From assembly GCF_014839835.1 (NCBI RefSeq), contig NC_071642.1, positions 9,236,955-9,300,954 of the forward strand: a DNA stretch of 64,000 nt, read 5' to 3'. Numbering within the stretch: position 1 is the stretch's first letter; the number at the start of each line of letters is the position of its first letter. The notes below the pieces were generated by a model. That model searched no databases and was not told where the DNA came from. It saw nothing but the letters and a program-made list of their open reading frames with translations. Shown here piece by piece: positions 10,701 through 22,800 of this stretch. This DNA is from Dryobates pubescens (taxonomy: Eukaryota > Chordata > Aves > Piciformes > Picidae). A program made the position numbers and the translations under genes.

Positions 10701-12829
10701 CTGTGGGCATCCACTTGGGTACAGGTGCATGTGGGCAACTCCCTGGGTATCTGTGGGCATCCACTTGGGCACAGGTGCATGTGGGCAACTCCCTGGGTAT
10801 CTGTGGGCATCCACTTGGGCACAGGTGCATGTGGGCAACTCCATGGGTGTCTGTGGGCATCCACTTGGGCACAGGTGCATGTGGGCAACTCCCTGGGTGT
10901 CTGTGGGCATCCACTTGGGCATGGGCAACTCCCTGGGTGTCTGTGAGCATCCACTTGGGCACAGGTGCATGTGGGCAACTCCTTGGGTGTCTGTGGGCAT
11001 CCACTTGGGCACAGGTGCATGTGGGCAACTCCCTGGGTGTCTGTGGGCATCCACTTGGGCACAGGTGCATGTGGGCAACTCCCTGGGTGTCTGTGGGCAT
11101 CCACTTGGGCATGGGCAACTCCCTGGGTGTCTGTGGGCATCCACTTGGGCACAGGTGCATGTGGGCAACTCCCTGGGTGTCTGTGGGCATCCACTTGGGC
11201 ATGGGCAACTCCCTGGGTGTCTGTGGGCATCCACTTGGGCACAGGTGCATGTGGGCAACTCCTTGGGTGTCTGTGGGCATCCACTTGGGCACAGGTGCAT
11301 GTGGGCAACTCCCTGGGTGTCTGTGGGCATCCACTTGGGCACAGGTGCATGTGGGCAACTCCCTGGGTGTCTGTGGGCATCCACTTGGGCACAGGTGCAT
11401 GTGGGCAACTCCTTGGGTGTCTGCGGGCATCCACTTGGGCGGGGGCCTCTCCCTGGGTATCTTTAGACCCCTCCCCGCCCGCGGGCACCCTGGGTGGGCA
11501 CCTCCGCGGGCACCGGGAGGGGCAGGGCCCCGGCGCCGCGGCTCGCAGGCTCCCCCCGCGGGCAGCCTCGGGAGCGGTGCCCACCCGCAGGCTGGCAGCT
11601 CCCTGCCCGTGCCGCTGCCGCTCTGCTGGCTCTGCCGAACCTTCCTGGCCCGCGCCCAGGCGGCGGTGCCCACGGAGGCGGTGGCGGCGGCGGCCGCGGG
11701 GCTGTGCCGGGTGCTGCCCACCGTGGCCGTGGGCGCCTGCCAGTGCCTGGCACAGCGCTACGCAGAGCTGGCCCTGGAGGTGCTGCTGGGCCGCCTGGCA
11801 CCTCGCCTGCTCTGCCGCCTGCTCCTCTCCTGCGGCCCCGAGGAGGGCACTGCCCGGCTGCCAGCTCCCTCCCTGCCCCCCGGCCGGCTCCTCCCGGCCG
11901 CCGAGCCGCCGCTGCCAGCCGCCTGCGCTGGCACCCAGGTGAGAGGGGGGCACCGGGGATGGGACAGGGCAGCCAGGGTGGCACAGCCCCCAGGGAGGTG
12001 ACAGGGCACCCAGGGTGGCACAGCCCCCAGGGAGGTGACAGGGCACCCAGGGTGGCACAGCCCCCAGGGGAGTCATTGTGGGGTGGCACAGCCCCCAGGG
12101 AGGTGGCAGGGCACCCAGGGTGGCACAGCCCCCAGGGGAGTCATTGTGGGGTGGCACAGCCCCCAGGGAGGTGACAGGGCACCCAGGGTGGCACAGCCCC
12201 CAGGGGACTCATTGTGGGGTGGCACAGTCCCCAGGGAGGTGGCAGGGCACCCAGGGTGGCACAGCCCCCAGGGGACACAACCTGGGTTGTCACAAGCATT
12301 GGGGAGACGCTGGGGACCCCATGGGTGGCACAACCCCAGGGGCCACGTCCCAGGGTGGCACAGTGCCAGGGGACACTCCCAGGTGCCACCAGGAGCCCAC
12401 AGGGGAGGGGACACCCTCTAGAGTGTGGCAGCCTCAGGGGACTTGTGCCAGGGTGTGCCAGCCCCAGGGGCAGCTGCTGGGGGCCCCGAGGTTGTGCCAG
12501 CCCCAGGGTGCCACCTGGACCCCCCCCAGGGACACACCAAGGATGTCACAGCCTTTGGGTGGTGGGGGGGGGTTGGGAGCCACCCTATACCCTCCCTGTG
12601 CCCCCCCTGTGCCCCCTGCAGGCCCTGTACCCAGCCCTGGGCCCCTGTGCCCTGGGTCCCTCCTTCTGGTGCTCCTCCCCCGCTGCCGCCCGGCGCTGCC
12701 AGGTGAGGAGGGGGCACAAAGAGGACCTTTGGGGGGGGGGGGGGGTTGGGGGGGGTTGGCACCTCCCTCACCCCCCCCCTGCTGTGCCCCCAGGCCTTGC
12801 AGCACTGTCAGGACCACGTCTGGCTCTAG
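7715..12829 (+). CDS. SFTPB: Pulmonary surfactant protein B precursor, 8 exons
   Basis: Secreted saposin-family proprotein, processed in the lung to the hydrophobic SP-B peptide that spreads surfactant lipid films. Coding exons are 7715-7775, 8300-8424, 9078-9146, 9238-9363, 9779-9877, 11591-11938, 12622-12702 and 12794-12829; all phases agree, giving 314 aa. Exon 1 is a signal peptide (MALPPSPALALLLVLLCATP). Exon 2 is a SapA domain (WCQSWDTALRCGALGHCARQ). Exons 3-5 form the first SapB domain. Exon 6 carries mature SP-B: PLCWLCRTF, GLCRVLP, CQCLAQRYAE and RLLCRLLLSCG keep all seven SP-B cysteines. Exons 7-8 encode a second SapA-like end (FWCSS...RRCQALQHCQDHVWL). Human SP-B precursor has 381 aa, and the deficit of about 67 aa equals one SapB domain: the third SapB is not present between exons 6 and 7. 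The PLCWLC...CQCLAQRY signature excludes granulysin or prosaposin. Confidence 0.95.
8425..8960. repeat. CCCCAGAGACCCCAGACC minisatellite, SFTPB intron 2
   Basis: Irregular units of 18-24 bp begin at the exon 2 donor and continue for about 530 bp. Confidence 0.9.
9885..11455. repeat. 50-bp minisatellite in SFTPB intron 5
   Basis: About 26 regular units from about 10130 (degenerate before that) have the form GTGGGCAACTCCCTGGGTGT, CTGTGGGCATCCACTTGGGC, ACAGGTGCAT. A few units lack the last block. Nearly every unit has CACAG directly followed by GTGCAT, i.e. a composite AG|GT. Variant bases (GTGTCT/GTATCT, GGGC/GGGT) recur in blocks, showing multi-unit duplication. Because two units join badly with the triplet frame, long open frames arise only by chance of unit variants. 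Confidence 0.96.
11940..12290. repeat. GGTGGCACAGCCCCCAGGG minisatellite, SFTPB intron 6
   Basis: Units of about 37 and 50 bp combine GGTGGCACAGCCCCCAGGGA, GGTGACAGGGCACCCAG and GAGTCATTGTGGG. This is the intron in which a third SapB-coding exon would be expected; only repeat is seen. Confidence 0.9.
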
Positions 12830-12878
12830 GGGGGGCACAGGAGCCCCCCCCAGCCCTGCCCCCTCACCCCCAGCCTCA

Positions 12879-12884
12879 AATAAA
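12879..12884 (+). terminator. SFTPB: SFTPB poly(A) signal
   Basis: AATAAA lies 50 nt after the stop codon, giving a short 3' UTR. USP39 transcription converges from the right. Confidence 0.9.
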
Positions 12885-12889
12885 GCTCC

Positions 12890-13230
12890 AACCTTGCCCT
12901 GCCTCAGGGCAGCCTCTGCTGGGGGTGCCAGGGGTGGCACAGAGGGCAGGGAGGGCACGGGGGTGGCAGGGGGGACATGGGGGGGATGGCACAGGGCTGG
13001 CAGAGAAGACAGAGGGGTGGTGCAGGGGGTCAGGGAGGGCACAAGGGGGCACAGGGGTGGCAGGGATGGCACGGGGGCGGGCAGGGAGGGCACAGGGGTA
13101 TGCCAGGGGGGCAGGGAGGGCACAGGGGGGGTCAGGGAGGGCACAGGGGTGTGCCAGGGGGCTCCTCCCCCCCAACCCTGCACTCAGAAAGGAGCAAAGG
13201 CAGAAACCAGTTACAAAAATACAGCTGGGG
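12890..13230. other. Gap between convergent SFTPB and USP39
   Basis: About 340 bp of degenerate GGGCACAGGGGTGGCAGGG repeats lie between the two poly(A) signals. No exon was seen. Confidence 0.7.
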
Positions 13231-13234
13231 AGGC

Positions 13235-13240
13235 TTTAAT
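13235..13240 (-). terminator. USP39: Candidate USP39 poly(A) signal
   Basis: ATTAAA on the minus strand, about 580 nt past the USP39 stop codon, is the first common hexamer found. The intervening 3' UTR contains CCCCAGGGTGGCTGAGGTG repeats (13730-13810) and other GGGTGCCC-like repeats. Confidence 0.5.
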
Positions 13241-13819
13241 GGGGGGCACAGGGGTACCCCTGGTGGCAGCTGTGTGCCCCTGGGGGTGCCCCTGGAGGGG
13301 GCAGGGGTGCCCCTAGGGTGGGTATGGGTGCTGCTAGGGTGCCCCCAGGAACAGAATGGGCACCACTGCAGGGAGCTGTGAGTGCCCTCGGTGGGGGGGG
13401 TTGTTATGGGTGCCCTGGGTGTTGCAGGGGTCCCCAAGGTGGGGCTGGGGCTGCTCCCACCAGGTCTGGGGTTGCCCCCAAGGGGAGCTATGGGTACCCC
13501 TGGGGACACTGACTGCGCCCAGGGGGGTGTGGGTACCCCCAGGGTGGAGCTGTGGGTGGCCTGGGCGCTGCAGGTGCCCCTGGAGGTGCCAAGGGTGCTC
13601 CTGGGGGGGGTTGCAGGTACCCCTGGTGGGGGCTGAGTGTGCCCAGGGACACTGGGGGTGCCCCCAAGGGAGGAACAAGCACCCCCAGGCTGGGCTCTGG
13701 GTGCCCTCTGAAGAGACTTCAGGAGTGCCCAGGGTGGCTGAGGTGCCCCCAGGGTGGCTGAGGTGCCCCCAGGGTGGCACCCCCAGCAGGGTGCCCCCAG
13801 CAGGGTGCCCCCAGGCCGC

Positions 13820-16800
13820 TCAGGCCCCTTGCTGGTTGGTCTCATCCTCCTCTCGTCGCTTCCAGATCTGGGGGGGCAGAGCAGGGAGGGAGGCTCAGGG
13901 GACAGCCTGGGGGGGGTGACAAATGTCCCCCCACGCCCCCAGCAGCGTCCCCAAGGCCTCACCTGGATGTAGGCCTCGGAGAGGGTAATCATCTGGGGCA
14001 GGATGTCTGTCACCTGCAGGTCCTGCAGCTCGTACCACTTGCCAGTGCCCTGCCAGGGGGGCATGGGGGGCACATGAGGAGGGCCACCCCCTCCTGTCAC
14101 CCCCCCAGGGGCTGGAAAGGTGGGGGAGGGAGGGAAGAAGGGAGAGGGGGAGGGAGGAAAGAAGGGAGGGGGGAGGGAGGAAAGAAGGGAGGGGGGAAGG
14201 GAGGAAAGAAGGGAGGGGGGAAGGGAGGAAAGAAGGGGGGGAGGGAGGAAAGAAGGGAGAGGGGGGGGAGGAAAGAAGGGAGAGGGGGGGGGAGGAAAGA
14301 AGGGGGGGAGGGAGGAAAGAAGGGGGGGGAGGGAGGAAAGAAGGGGGGGGAGGGAGGGAGGAAAGAAGGGAGGGGGAGGGAGGAAAGAAGGGAGGGGGAG
14401 GGAGGGAGGAAAGAAGGGAGGGGGGAGGGTTAGGGGCAGGGCCAGGGCCGGGCAGGGCCAAGGGGGCGGAGCCGGGCGGGGGGCGGGGCCAAGGGGCAGG
14501 GCCAAGGGGGCGGAGCCGGGCGGGGGGCGGGGCCGGGGCGCTCACGTGGTGCAGGACGTGGATGCGGTAGGAGCCCTCGGCCGGCTTGCCGTCGTGCACG
14601 ATGTTGGCGATCAGGTCGTAGGTGGTGTTGCTGTGCGCCGCCTGCGCCTCCTCCGCCAGGTACTCCCGCAGGTCCACGTTCCTGCGGCACGCCGCCCCTG
14701 TGGCCCGCGGCACCCGGGGTCGCCCCCCCCCCCCCCCCGGCACCCGGGGACCACCTCCCACACAGCCACCCCCCCATACAGCCGCCCCCCAGGGACCACC
14801 CCCACACCCCCCCAGGGACCGCTCCCCCCAGCACACCCCCAGGGATCACCACCCCCCACAGCCACCCCCCCCCCGCTGCCCAGCACATCCAGGGCCTCCA
14901 AACCCCCCCCCCCAACCCACCCAGGGGGCTCCAAACCCCTAACAACCACCTCCAAGCCCCTCCCAGCTGCCTCCAGCCCCCTCCCAGATGATTCCAACGC
15001 CCCCCCCCCCCCCCCCCCCGATGCCTGCAACTGAGTGCTTTCACACTTCCCAGATGCCTGCAGACCCTCCCTAGATGCCTCCAGACCCCTGCTAAACCCT
15101 TTCAAATCTGTCCCAGACCCTTTCAAACCCTCCCAAGCTGCACACAAAGCCCTCAAGGAACCTTCCAACCCTCTCCTGGACCGTCCCTAGATACCTACAA
15201 ACCCTCCCTAGGCCCTTCCAAACCCCTCCTGGACCCTTTCAAACCCTCCCTAGCTGCCTACAAAGCCCTCAAGCAACCTTTCAAACCCCTTCTGGACCCT
15301 TTTAAACCCTCCTCAGATACCTACAAACTCTCTCTAGATGCCTTCCAAACCCCTCCTAGACCCTTTTAAACCCTCTTCAGGGCCTTCCCAACCCCCTCCT
15401 GGACCCTTTCAAACCCTCTTCAGGCCCTTCCAACTCTCCTGGACCCTTTCAAACCCTCTTCAGGCCCTTCCAACTCTCCTGGACCCTTTCAAACCCTCTT
15501 CAGGCCCTTCCAACCCCCTCCTAGACCCTTTCAAACCCTCTTCAGGCCCTTCCAACCCCCTCCTAGACCCTTCCAAACCCTCTTCAGGCCCTTCCAACCC
15601 CCTCCTAGACCCTTTCAAACCCTCTTCAGGCCCTTCCAACCCCCTCCTGGACCTTTCCAACCCCCTCCTGGACCCTTTCAAACCCTCTTCAGGCCCTTCC
15701 AACCCCCTCCTGGACCTTTTCAAACCCTCTTCAGGCCCTTCCAACCCTCTCCTGGACCCTTTCAAACCCTCTTCAGGCCCTTCCAACCCCCTCCTGGACC
15801 CTTCCAAACCCTCTTCAGGCCCTTCCAACCCCCTCCTGGACCCTTTCAAACCCTCTTCAGGCCCTTCCAACCCCCTCCTGGACCCTTCCAAACCCTCTTC
15901 AGGCCCTTCCAACCCCCTCCTGGACCCTTCCAAACCCTCTTCAGGCCCTTCCAACCCCCTCCTGGACCCTTTCAAACCCTCTTCAGGCCCTTCCAACCCC
16001 CTCCTGGACCCTTCCAAACCCTCTTCAGGCCCTTCCAACCCCCTCCTGGACCCTTTCAAACCCTCTTCAGGCCCTTCCAACCCCCTCCTAGACCCTTCCA
16101 AACCCTCTTCAGGCCCTTCCAACCCCCTCCTGGACCCTTTCAAACCCTCTTCAGGCCCTTCCAACCCCCTCCTAGACCCTTTCAAACCCTCTTCAGGCCC
16201 TTCCAACTCTCCTGGACCCTTTCAAACCCTCTTTAGGCCCTTCCAACCCCCTCCTAGACCCTTTCAAACCCTCTTCAGACCCTTCCAACCCCCTCCTGGA
16301 CCTTTTCAAACCCTCTTCAGGCCCTTCCAACCCCCTCCTGGACCTTTTCAAACCCTCTTCAGGCCCTTCCAACCCCCTCCTAGACCCTTTCAAACCCTCT
16401 TCAGGCCCTTCCAACCCCCTCCTGGACCTTTTCAAACCCTCTTCAGGCCCTTCCAACCCCCTCCTAGACCCTTTCAAACCCTCTTCAGGCCCTTCCAACC
16501 CCCTCCTGGACCCTTTCAAACCCTCTTCAGGCCCTTCCAACCCCCTCCTGGACCTTTCCAAACCCTCTTCAGGACCTTCCAACCCCCTCCTAGACCCTTT
16601 CAAACCCTCTTCAGGCCCTTCCAACCCCCTCCTGGACCTTTTCAAACCCTCTTCAGGCCCTTCCAACCCCCTCCTGGACCCTTTCAAACCCTCTTCAGGC
16701 CCTTCCAACCCCCTCCTGGACCCTTTCAAACCCTCTTCAGGCCCTTCCAACCCTCTCCTGGACCCTTTCAAACCCTCTTCAGGCCCTTCCAACCCCCTCC

Positions 16801-19800
16801 TAGACCCTTTCAAATGCTCTTCAGGCCCTTCCAACCCCCTCCTAGACCCTTCCAAACCCTCTTCAGACCCTTCCAACCCCCTCCTGGACCCTTTCAAACC
16901 CTCTTCAGGCCCTTCCAACCCCCTCCTAGACCCTTTCAAAGCCTCTTCAGACCCTTCCAACCCCCTCCTGGACCCTTCCAACCCCCTCCTGGACCTTTCC
17001 AAACCCCTCCAGCTGCTGCCCAGCCCCAGGCCGGGCTGGAGGCGGCCCTGGGGGCACCCTGCACTCACGTGATGGGGAAGTTGACAATGGTTGGGTTCTT
17101 CTCCACGAAGAAGTTGTTCTTGGTGAACCTCTTGATGCAGAAGATGAGGTAGGGAGGCAGCCTGGTGAGCTGGAACCTCTTGAGGAAGTTCTCCTTGTAG
17201 GTCTTGTACTCCTTCTCGGTGGCGCCGTTGAACTTGGCCAGGATGCTGAAGAGGGGCACCTGGGGGATGATCAGCTGCTCCTTCTCATCCTTGTAGAGGG
17301 GGGCAGTGGGCAGGTCCAGGGTGAGGTACATGAAGGTGGACTCCACCATCAGCTCCTGGTACTCGCTGTTCTGCAGCAGCTGAGCCTTCTCCTCGGCCGG
17401 CTGCGGGGCACAGGGGGTTGGGGCAGCGTGAGCCTGGGGGGGGCCTCGGGGACACCACCAACTGACACAGCTCCTGCAGGTCCACAGGGGACAGGAGGTG
17501 GGCAAGGAGGTGGATCAGGAGGTGGATTTCATTCCCAGAGATCCAGAGTGACCAGGAGGTGGGCAAGGAGATGGATCAAGAGGTGGATTTCACTCCTAGA
17601 GGTCTAGAGGGGCCAGGAGGTGGGCAAGGAGGTGGGCAAGGAGGTGGGCAAGGAGGTGGGCAAGGAGGTGGGCAAGGAGGTGGGCAAGGAGGTAGATTTC
17701 ACTCCTAGAGGAGCAAGAAGGTGGATCAGGAGGTGGATTTCACTCCTAGAGGTCTAGAGGGACCAGGAGGTGGGCAAGGAGGTAGATCAGGAGGTGGCTT
17801 TCATTCCCAGAGGGGCCAGGAGGTGGGCAAGGAGGTAGATCAGGAGGTGGCTTTCATTCCCAGAGGGACCAGGAGGTGGGCAAGGAGGTGGATCAGGAGG
17901 TGGCTTTCATTCCCAGAGGGACCAGGAGGTGGGCAAGGAGGTAGATCAGGAGGTGGCTTTCATTCCCAGAGGGGCCAGGAGGTGGGCAAGGAGGTAGATC
18001 AGGAGGTGGCTTTCATTCCCAGAGGGACCAGGAGGTGGGCAAGGAGGTGGATCAGGAGGTGGCTTTCATTCCCAGAGGGGCCAGGAGGTGGGCAAGGAGG
18101 TGGATCAGGAGGTGGCTTTCATTCCCAGAGGTTCAGAGTGGCCAGGAAGTTGGCAAGGAGGTGGATCAGGAGGTAGATTTCATTCCTAGAGGTCCAGAGG
18201 GGCCAGGAGGTGGATTTCATTCCCATGAGCCCTGCATCCCTACACACCTGGCTGCAGCTTCCCTTTTCTGCCCTTTTTGCCTTCTCTCCCCTCCCAGAGG
18301 GACACTCAGGCTCTTAGCTCTTGGGAGGCAGTGAGGCCTGGTGGCAGCCTTGGCTGCAACGCTGCCAACTGGGCCTGGAGATGCCTCAGTGGAGCCTGGA
18401 GCCTCCCAGCTGGGGCCTGGAGCCTCCTAATCAGGGCCTGGAGCAGCCAAGCTGAATTTTAGCTGCATGATAATGGTTTGGTCTGCAGGGCAGAGGGATT
18501 TAGGGCAGGGGCTGCAGGCCTGGGTTTGTTGGCCTGGTTTAGAAGGAGGTTTGTGCAGCTGTGGCTGAAGCAGACTCTGGGTTAAGCCCAGCCTGAGGGT
18601 TCTGCTGTATTTTGTCTGCTTTACACTCTTTGGGGTAGCTATAAACAGCCTTTTCCCTTGGGCTGATGAGCAGGGGGCGAAATCGGGCTCTAAAAATCCC
18701 CTTCCAAGCAATTAAAGCCAGAAAAGACCTCCCCCAGGGTTTGGAGAGGAGCACAGAGCCCATGGGAAGGGGAGATGGAAGCTGCTGCTCAGAGCTGCAA
18801 AGCACAGCACAGAGCAGTGCAGGAGAGCAGCTGGCAGACACAAATCCATCAAGCCAAAGCCTTCCCCAAACCTCCAAACCAGACCAACCCCCAGGAGCTC
18901 TCTGCTGCCCCACCTGGGGCTTACCACAAGCCCCCAGGGCTCTTCTGTCCAGGGCTCTGCTCAGACCCCAGAGCACACCCAGAGGCCAAGATGGCACAGG
19001 AGAAATTGGCCTGGCCTTGGAGGGCACTGCCAAGCCTGGCCAGGCCTTGGAGGGCACTGCCAAGCCTGGCCAGGCCTTGGAGGGCACTGCCAAGCCTGGC
19101 CTGGCCTTGGAGGGCACTGCCAAGCCTGGCACCATCCTCCCCCCCAGCCAGGTAAGGAAGCTGACTGCATGCAGGTAGAAGAGGGCAGAGCAGAGGGCAG
19201 AGCAGAGGGCAGAGCAGAGGGCAGAGCAGAGGGCAGAGCAGAGGGCAGAGCAGAGGGCAGAGCAGAGGGCAGAGCAGAGGGCAGAGCAGAGGGCAGAGCA
19301 GAGGGCAGAGCAGAGGGCAGAGCAGGCTTTGCTGCCAGCTGTAGCAGAGCAAGGTAAGAGAATTATGGGTGTGAAACACCACAAGACTACACTTCCTTGC
19401 CCCTCTCTCCAGCCCCTGGCCAGCTGCACTCTGTGGTTTTCCAGGGCACCAACCTCACCCCCTGGCACATTTCCATCTGAACTCCCCAATGCTTCCTCTG
19501 AGCCTTTCCCCTTTGCTCCTCTGGAAGAGCTGACAGAGGAAATCTGTCTCCCTCTAAGCCAAGGCAGGGATTCAGAGAAGGGGTTCTGCAGCCCCCCCAC
19601 CCCCCAGGCCAGCACCCACCAGGTCTGGGTGAGGCAGCTTCTTGGTGAAGATTCGCATGGAGCCCTGGAAGACGTCGGTGACGATGGCTGTGGGGGCAGC
19701 AAAAGCTCAGGGGGGAGGACACAAGGGTGACCCAAGTAGCACCCAAAAGGGTGTCCCAAGGCAGGAAGGAGCCTTCCTGGCTCTCTCCCTCCCTCTTTCT

Positions 19801-22800
19801 CCTTACTCTTCTTCTTCTTCTTGGTGCCACCCAGGGCCGAGTGCAGCGCGTTGAGGAACCAGGAGAGAAAATCCACTCCGTCCCCTGGCGAGCGGAGGGG
19901 AGGATGAGGACCAAGCTGGCCTGGGTCCCACCAGCAGCACCAGCCCAGGCTCCCCCTCACCTTGTTTGGTGATCTGGAAGTTCTTCTTGCTGCAGAGGAC
20001 CACAGCCTGCAGCATCTCGTGGGGTGAGACGTGGGCCTTGAAGTTCCTGGGGTTCCAGAGCTTCCTCATGAGCTCCCCGAAGCGCTGCACCAGCAGGAAC
20101 ATGATGTCCCCAGGCGGCCTCTGGATGCTCTTGTAGTTGTCCTCCTCCAAGAAGTAGTTCCTCAGAGGTGGCACGTTGGAGAGAGCCTGAGGAAGCAGCA
20201 AGGAAGGGACATCCCCACCGGCCCCGGAGCCGGGAGGGGAGGGAGGAGGCTGCGGGAGCCAGGCAGGCTGTGCCCGGCCGAGGGCGCCACCTGCAGCACG
20301 GCGTTGGCATAGTCGTTGGCTTTGATGTTGTTGAGCCCCACGATGCCAGGCAGGTAGGTGGTGCCATCATAGGCACGGGACAGCTTGGCCTGCTTGTCCA
20401 AGTTGGCAATCTGCTGCGTGGTGAAGGTAGGCTTGAGGACATACTGTGGAGAGGAAGGGCAGCGGGTCCACCAGGGGCAGCTCCTCAGCTGCAGCAGCCT
20501 GGCACCTGCAGGGAGTCTGCAGACACCAAGCTGGGCATGGCACTGGTCTGCCTGGGGCTGGGAGGGATCTGCAGAGGGCAGGGAGGGATCTGCAGAGGGT
20601 CCTGGCCAGGCTGGAGCCATGGCTAAGGCCAAGGGCTGGGTCTCGACCTTGGGTCACAACAACCCCAGCAAGGCTCCAGGCTGGGGGCAGAGTGGCTGCA
20701 AAGTGCCCAGCAGGAAAGGCCCTGGGGGTGCTGGGTGCCAGCAGCTGGAGAGGAGCCAGGGAGTGCCCAGCTGGGCAAGGAGGGCAGCAGCAGCCTGGCC
20801 TGGAGCAGCAGTGCTGTGGGCAGCAGGAGCAGGGCAGGGACTGTGCCCCTGGGCTGGGCACTGGGGAGGCCACAGCTGGAATCCTGGGCTCAGGGTTGGG
20901 CTCTGACTGCCAGAAGGACTTGGAGGGCTGGAGCAGGGCCAGAGAAGGGCAACAGAGCTGGGGAAGGGTCTGGAGAGCAGGGCTGGGGAGGAGCAGCTGA
21001 GGCAGCTGGGGGGGTTGAGGCTGGAGCAGAGGAGGCTGAGGGAGAGCTCATTGCTCTCTGCAGCTCCTGAGAGGAGGCTGGAGCCAGGTGGGGGTTGGGC
21101 TCTGCTCCCTAGGAACAAGTGATGGGAGGAGAGGCAATGGCCTCAGGCTGCCCCAGGGGAGGCTCAGGTTGGCCATGAGGAACAATTTCCTCCTGGGAAG
21201 GTTTGCCCAGGCCTGGCCCAGGCTGCCCAGGGCAGTGGTGCAGTCCCCAGCCCTGGAGGGGCTCCAGAGCTGTGAAGCTGTGGTGCTGAGGGCCATGGGA
21301 TGGGATGGGGTTCATTGGGCTGCTGTGGCAGCAGAGGAGAGGCTGTGGCAGGTCTGGGGGGCGGGCAGGAGGCACCCCCCGGGGGCTGACCGTGATGTCC
21401 TCCAGCGAGGAGTCGATGATCTCGTAGTTGTCGGGCAGGCAGTAGAACTTGAGGGTGTGGAGGTTGAGGAACACGTGGTGGCTGCACTGCACGCTGTGGA
21501 TGTAGGCGTGGGAGCGCAGCCCCCGCCCTGCCCCCGCCCCAGGCGTCAGCGCGGCCGGGGGGCGTGGCGGGGGCGTGGCGGGGGTGGGGCTCTGGGGCTC
21601 CCAAAGGAGGCAGCAGGGACAGGGAAGGCAGGAGGTGTAGATGGGACGCGAGGCAGAGCTCTCCCCTGCCTGCAGCTGCTCCTGCACAGCCCAGCGGGGC
21701 CTGGGTGGGCCCCAGCAGCGCCCCAGCCCCTCCCTCAACACCACCCCAGCCCCACCCCCAACAGCACCCCAGCCCCACCCCCAACAGCACCCCAGCCCCA
21801 CCCCAGCCCCTCCCTCAACACCACCCCAGCCCCACCCCCAACAGCACTCCAGCCCTACCCCAGCCCCTCCCTCAACAGCACCTCAGCCCCACCCCCAACA
21901 GCACCCCAGCCCCACCCCCAACAGCACCCCAGCCCCACCCCCAACAGCACCCCAGCCCCAACAGCACCCCAGCCCCACCCCCAACAGCACTCCAGCCCCA
22001 CCCCAGCCCCTCCCTCAATAGCACTCCAGCCCCACCCCCAACAGCACCCCAGCCCCACCCCCAACAGCACTCCAGCCCCACCCCCAACAGCACTCCAGCC
22101 CCACCCCAGCCCCTCCCTCAACAGCACCCCAACCCCTGGGTGGCATCCCCATGTGTACTCCAGTAGCACCCCAACCCCCAGGTGGTGTCCCCCATGCCTC
22201 CCCAAGCAGCACCCCAGCCCCACCCAAGCAGCACCCCAGCCCCTGGGTGGTGTCTCCCATGCCTCCCCCAGCAGCACCCCAGCCCCACCCAAGCAGCACC
22301 CCAGCCCCTGGGTGGTGTCCCCCATGCCTCCCCCAGCAGCACCCCAGCCCCACCCAAGCAGCACCCCAACCCCTGGGTGGTATCCCCCATGCCTCCCCCA
22401 GCAGCATCCCAACCCCTGGGAGCTGTTCCCCAGCAGCACCTCCTAGACAGCCCTCCTGGGGCCCCAGGCAGCACCCTGCTCCCCCTGGGTGCCCACTGTG
22501 TCCCCGCTGGGTGCTGTGCCCTCCTAGGTGCCCCCTGGCCTCTAAATGTTCTTTGTGCCCTCCTGGGTGCCCCCTGCTCACTGGGTGCTGCTTGAGCCTC
22601 TCCTGGCTGCAACCTGGGTGTCCCCCCTGTGTCACCATGGTCCCTGGGAGTCCCCTGCCAGGCTGGCACCCACTTCTGGCCCATGGCAGGGGTAACATCT
22701 CTGCCCCCTCCAGCAGCCCCCCCAGTTCCTGGCTGTCCTCCCAATGCTCAGCCCTATCCTTGTCTGCTACACATGTGGTGTGCCCTGGGGTGTCCCCATG

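Noticed and set aside
5920-11455. Regular repeats resembling a CRISPR array
   Set aside because: Units are directly joined with no unique spacers, and the genome is vertebrate. These are minisatellites.
9202-12157. Open frames of 500-750 codons over the SFTPB 50-bp array
   Set aside because: They are products of tandem units. Only the short true exon pieces within them fit SFTPB, and they lie in different frames.
7715-12829. Granulysin/NK-lysin or prosaposin instead of SFTPB
   Set aside because: The SapA start, the PLCWLC...CQCLAQRY mature SP-B pattern and the position beside USP39 fit SFTPB only.
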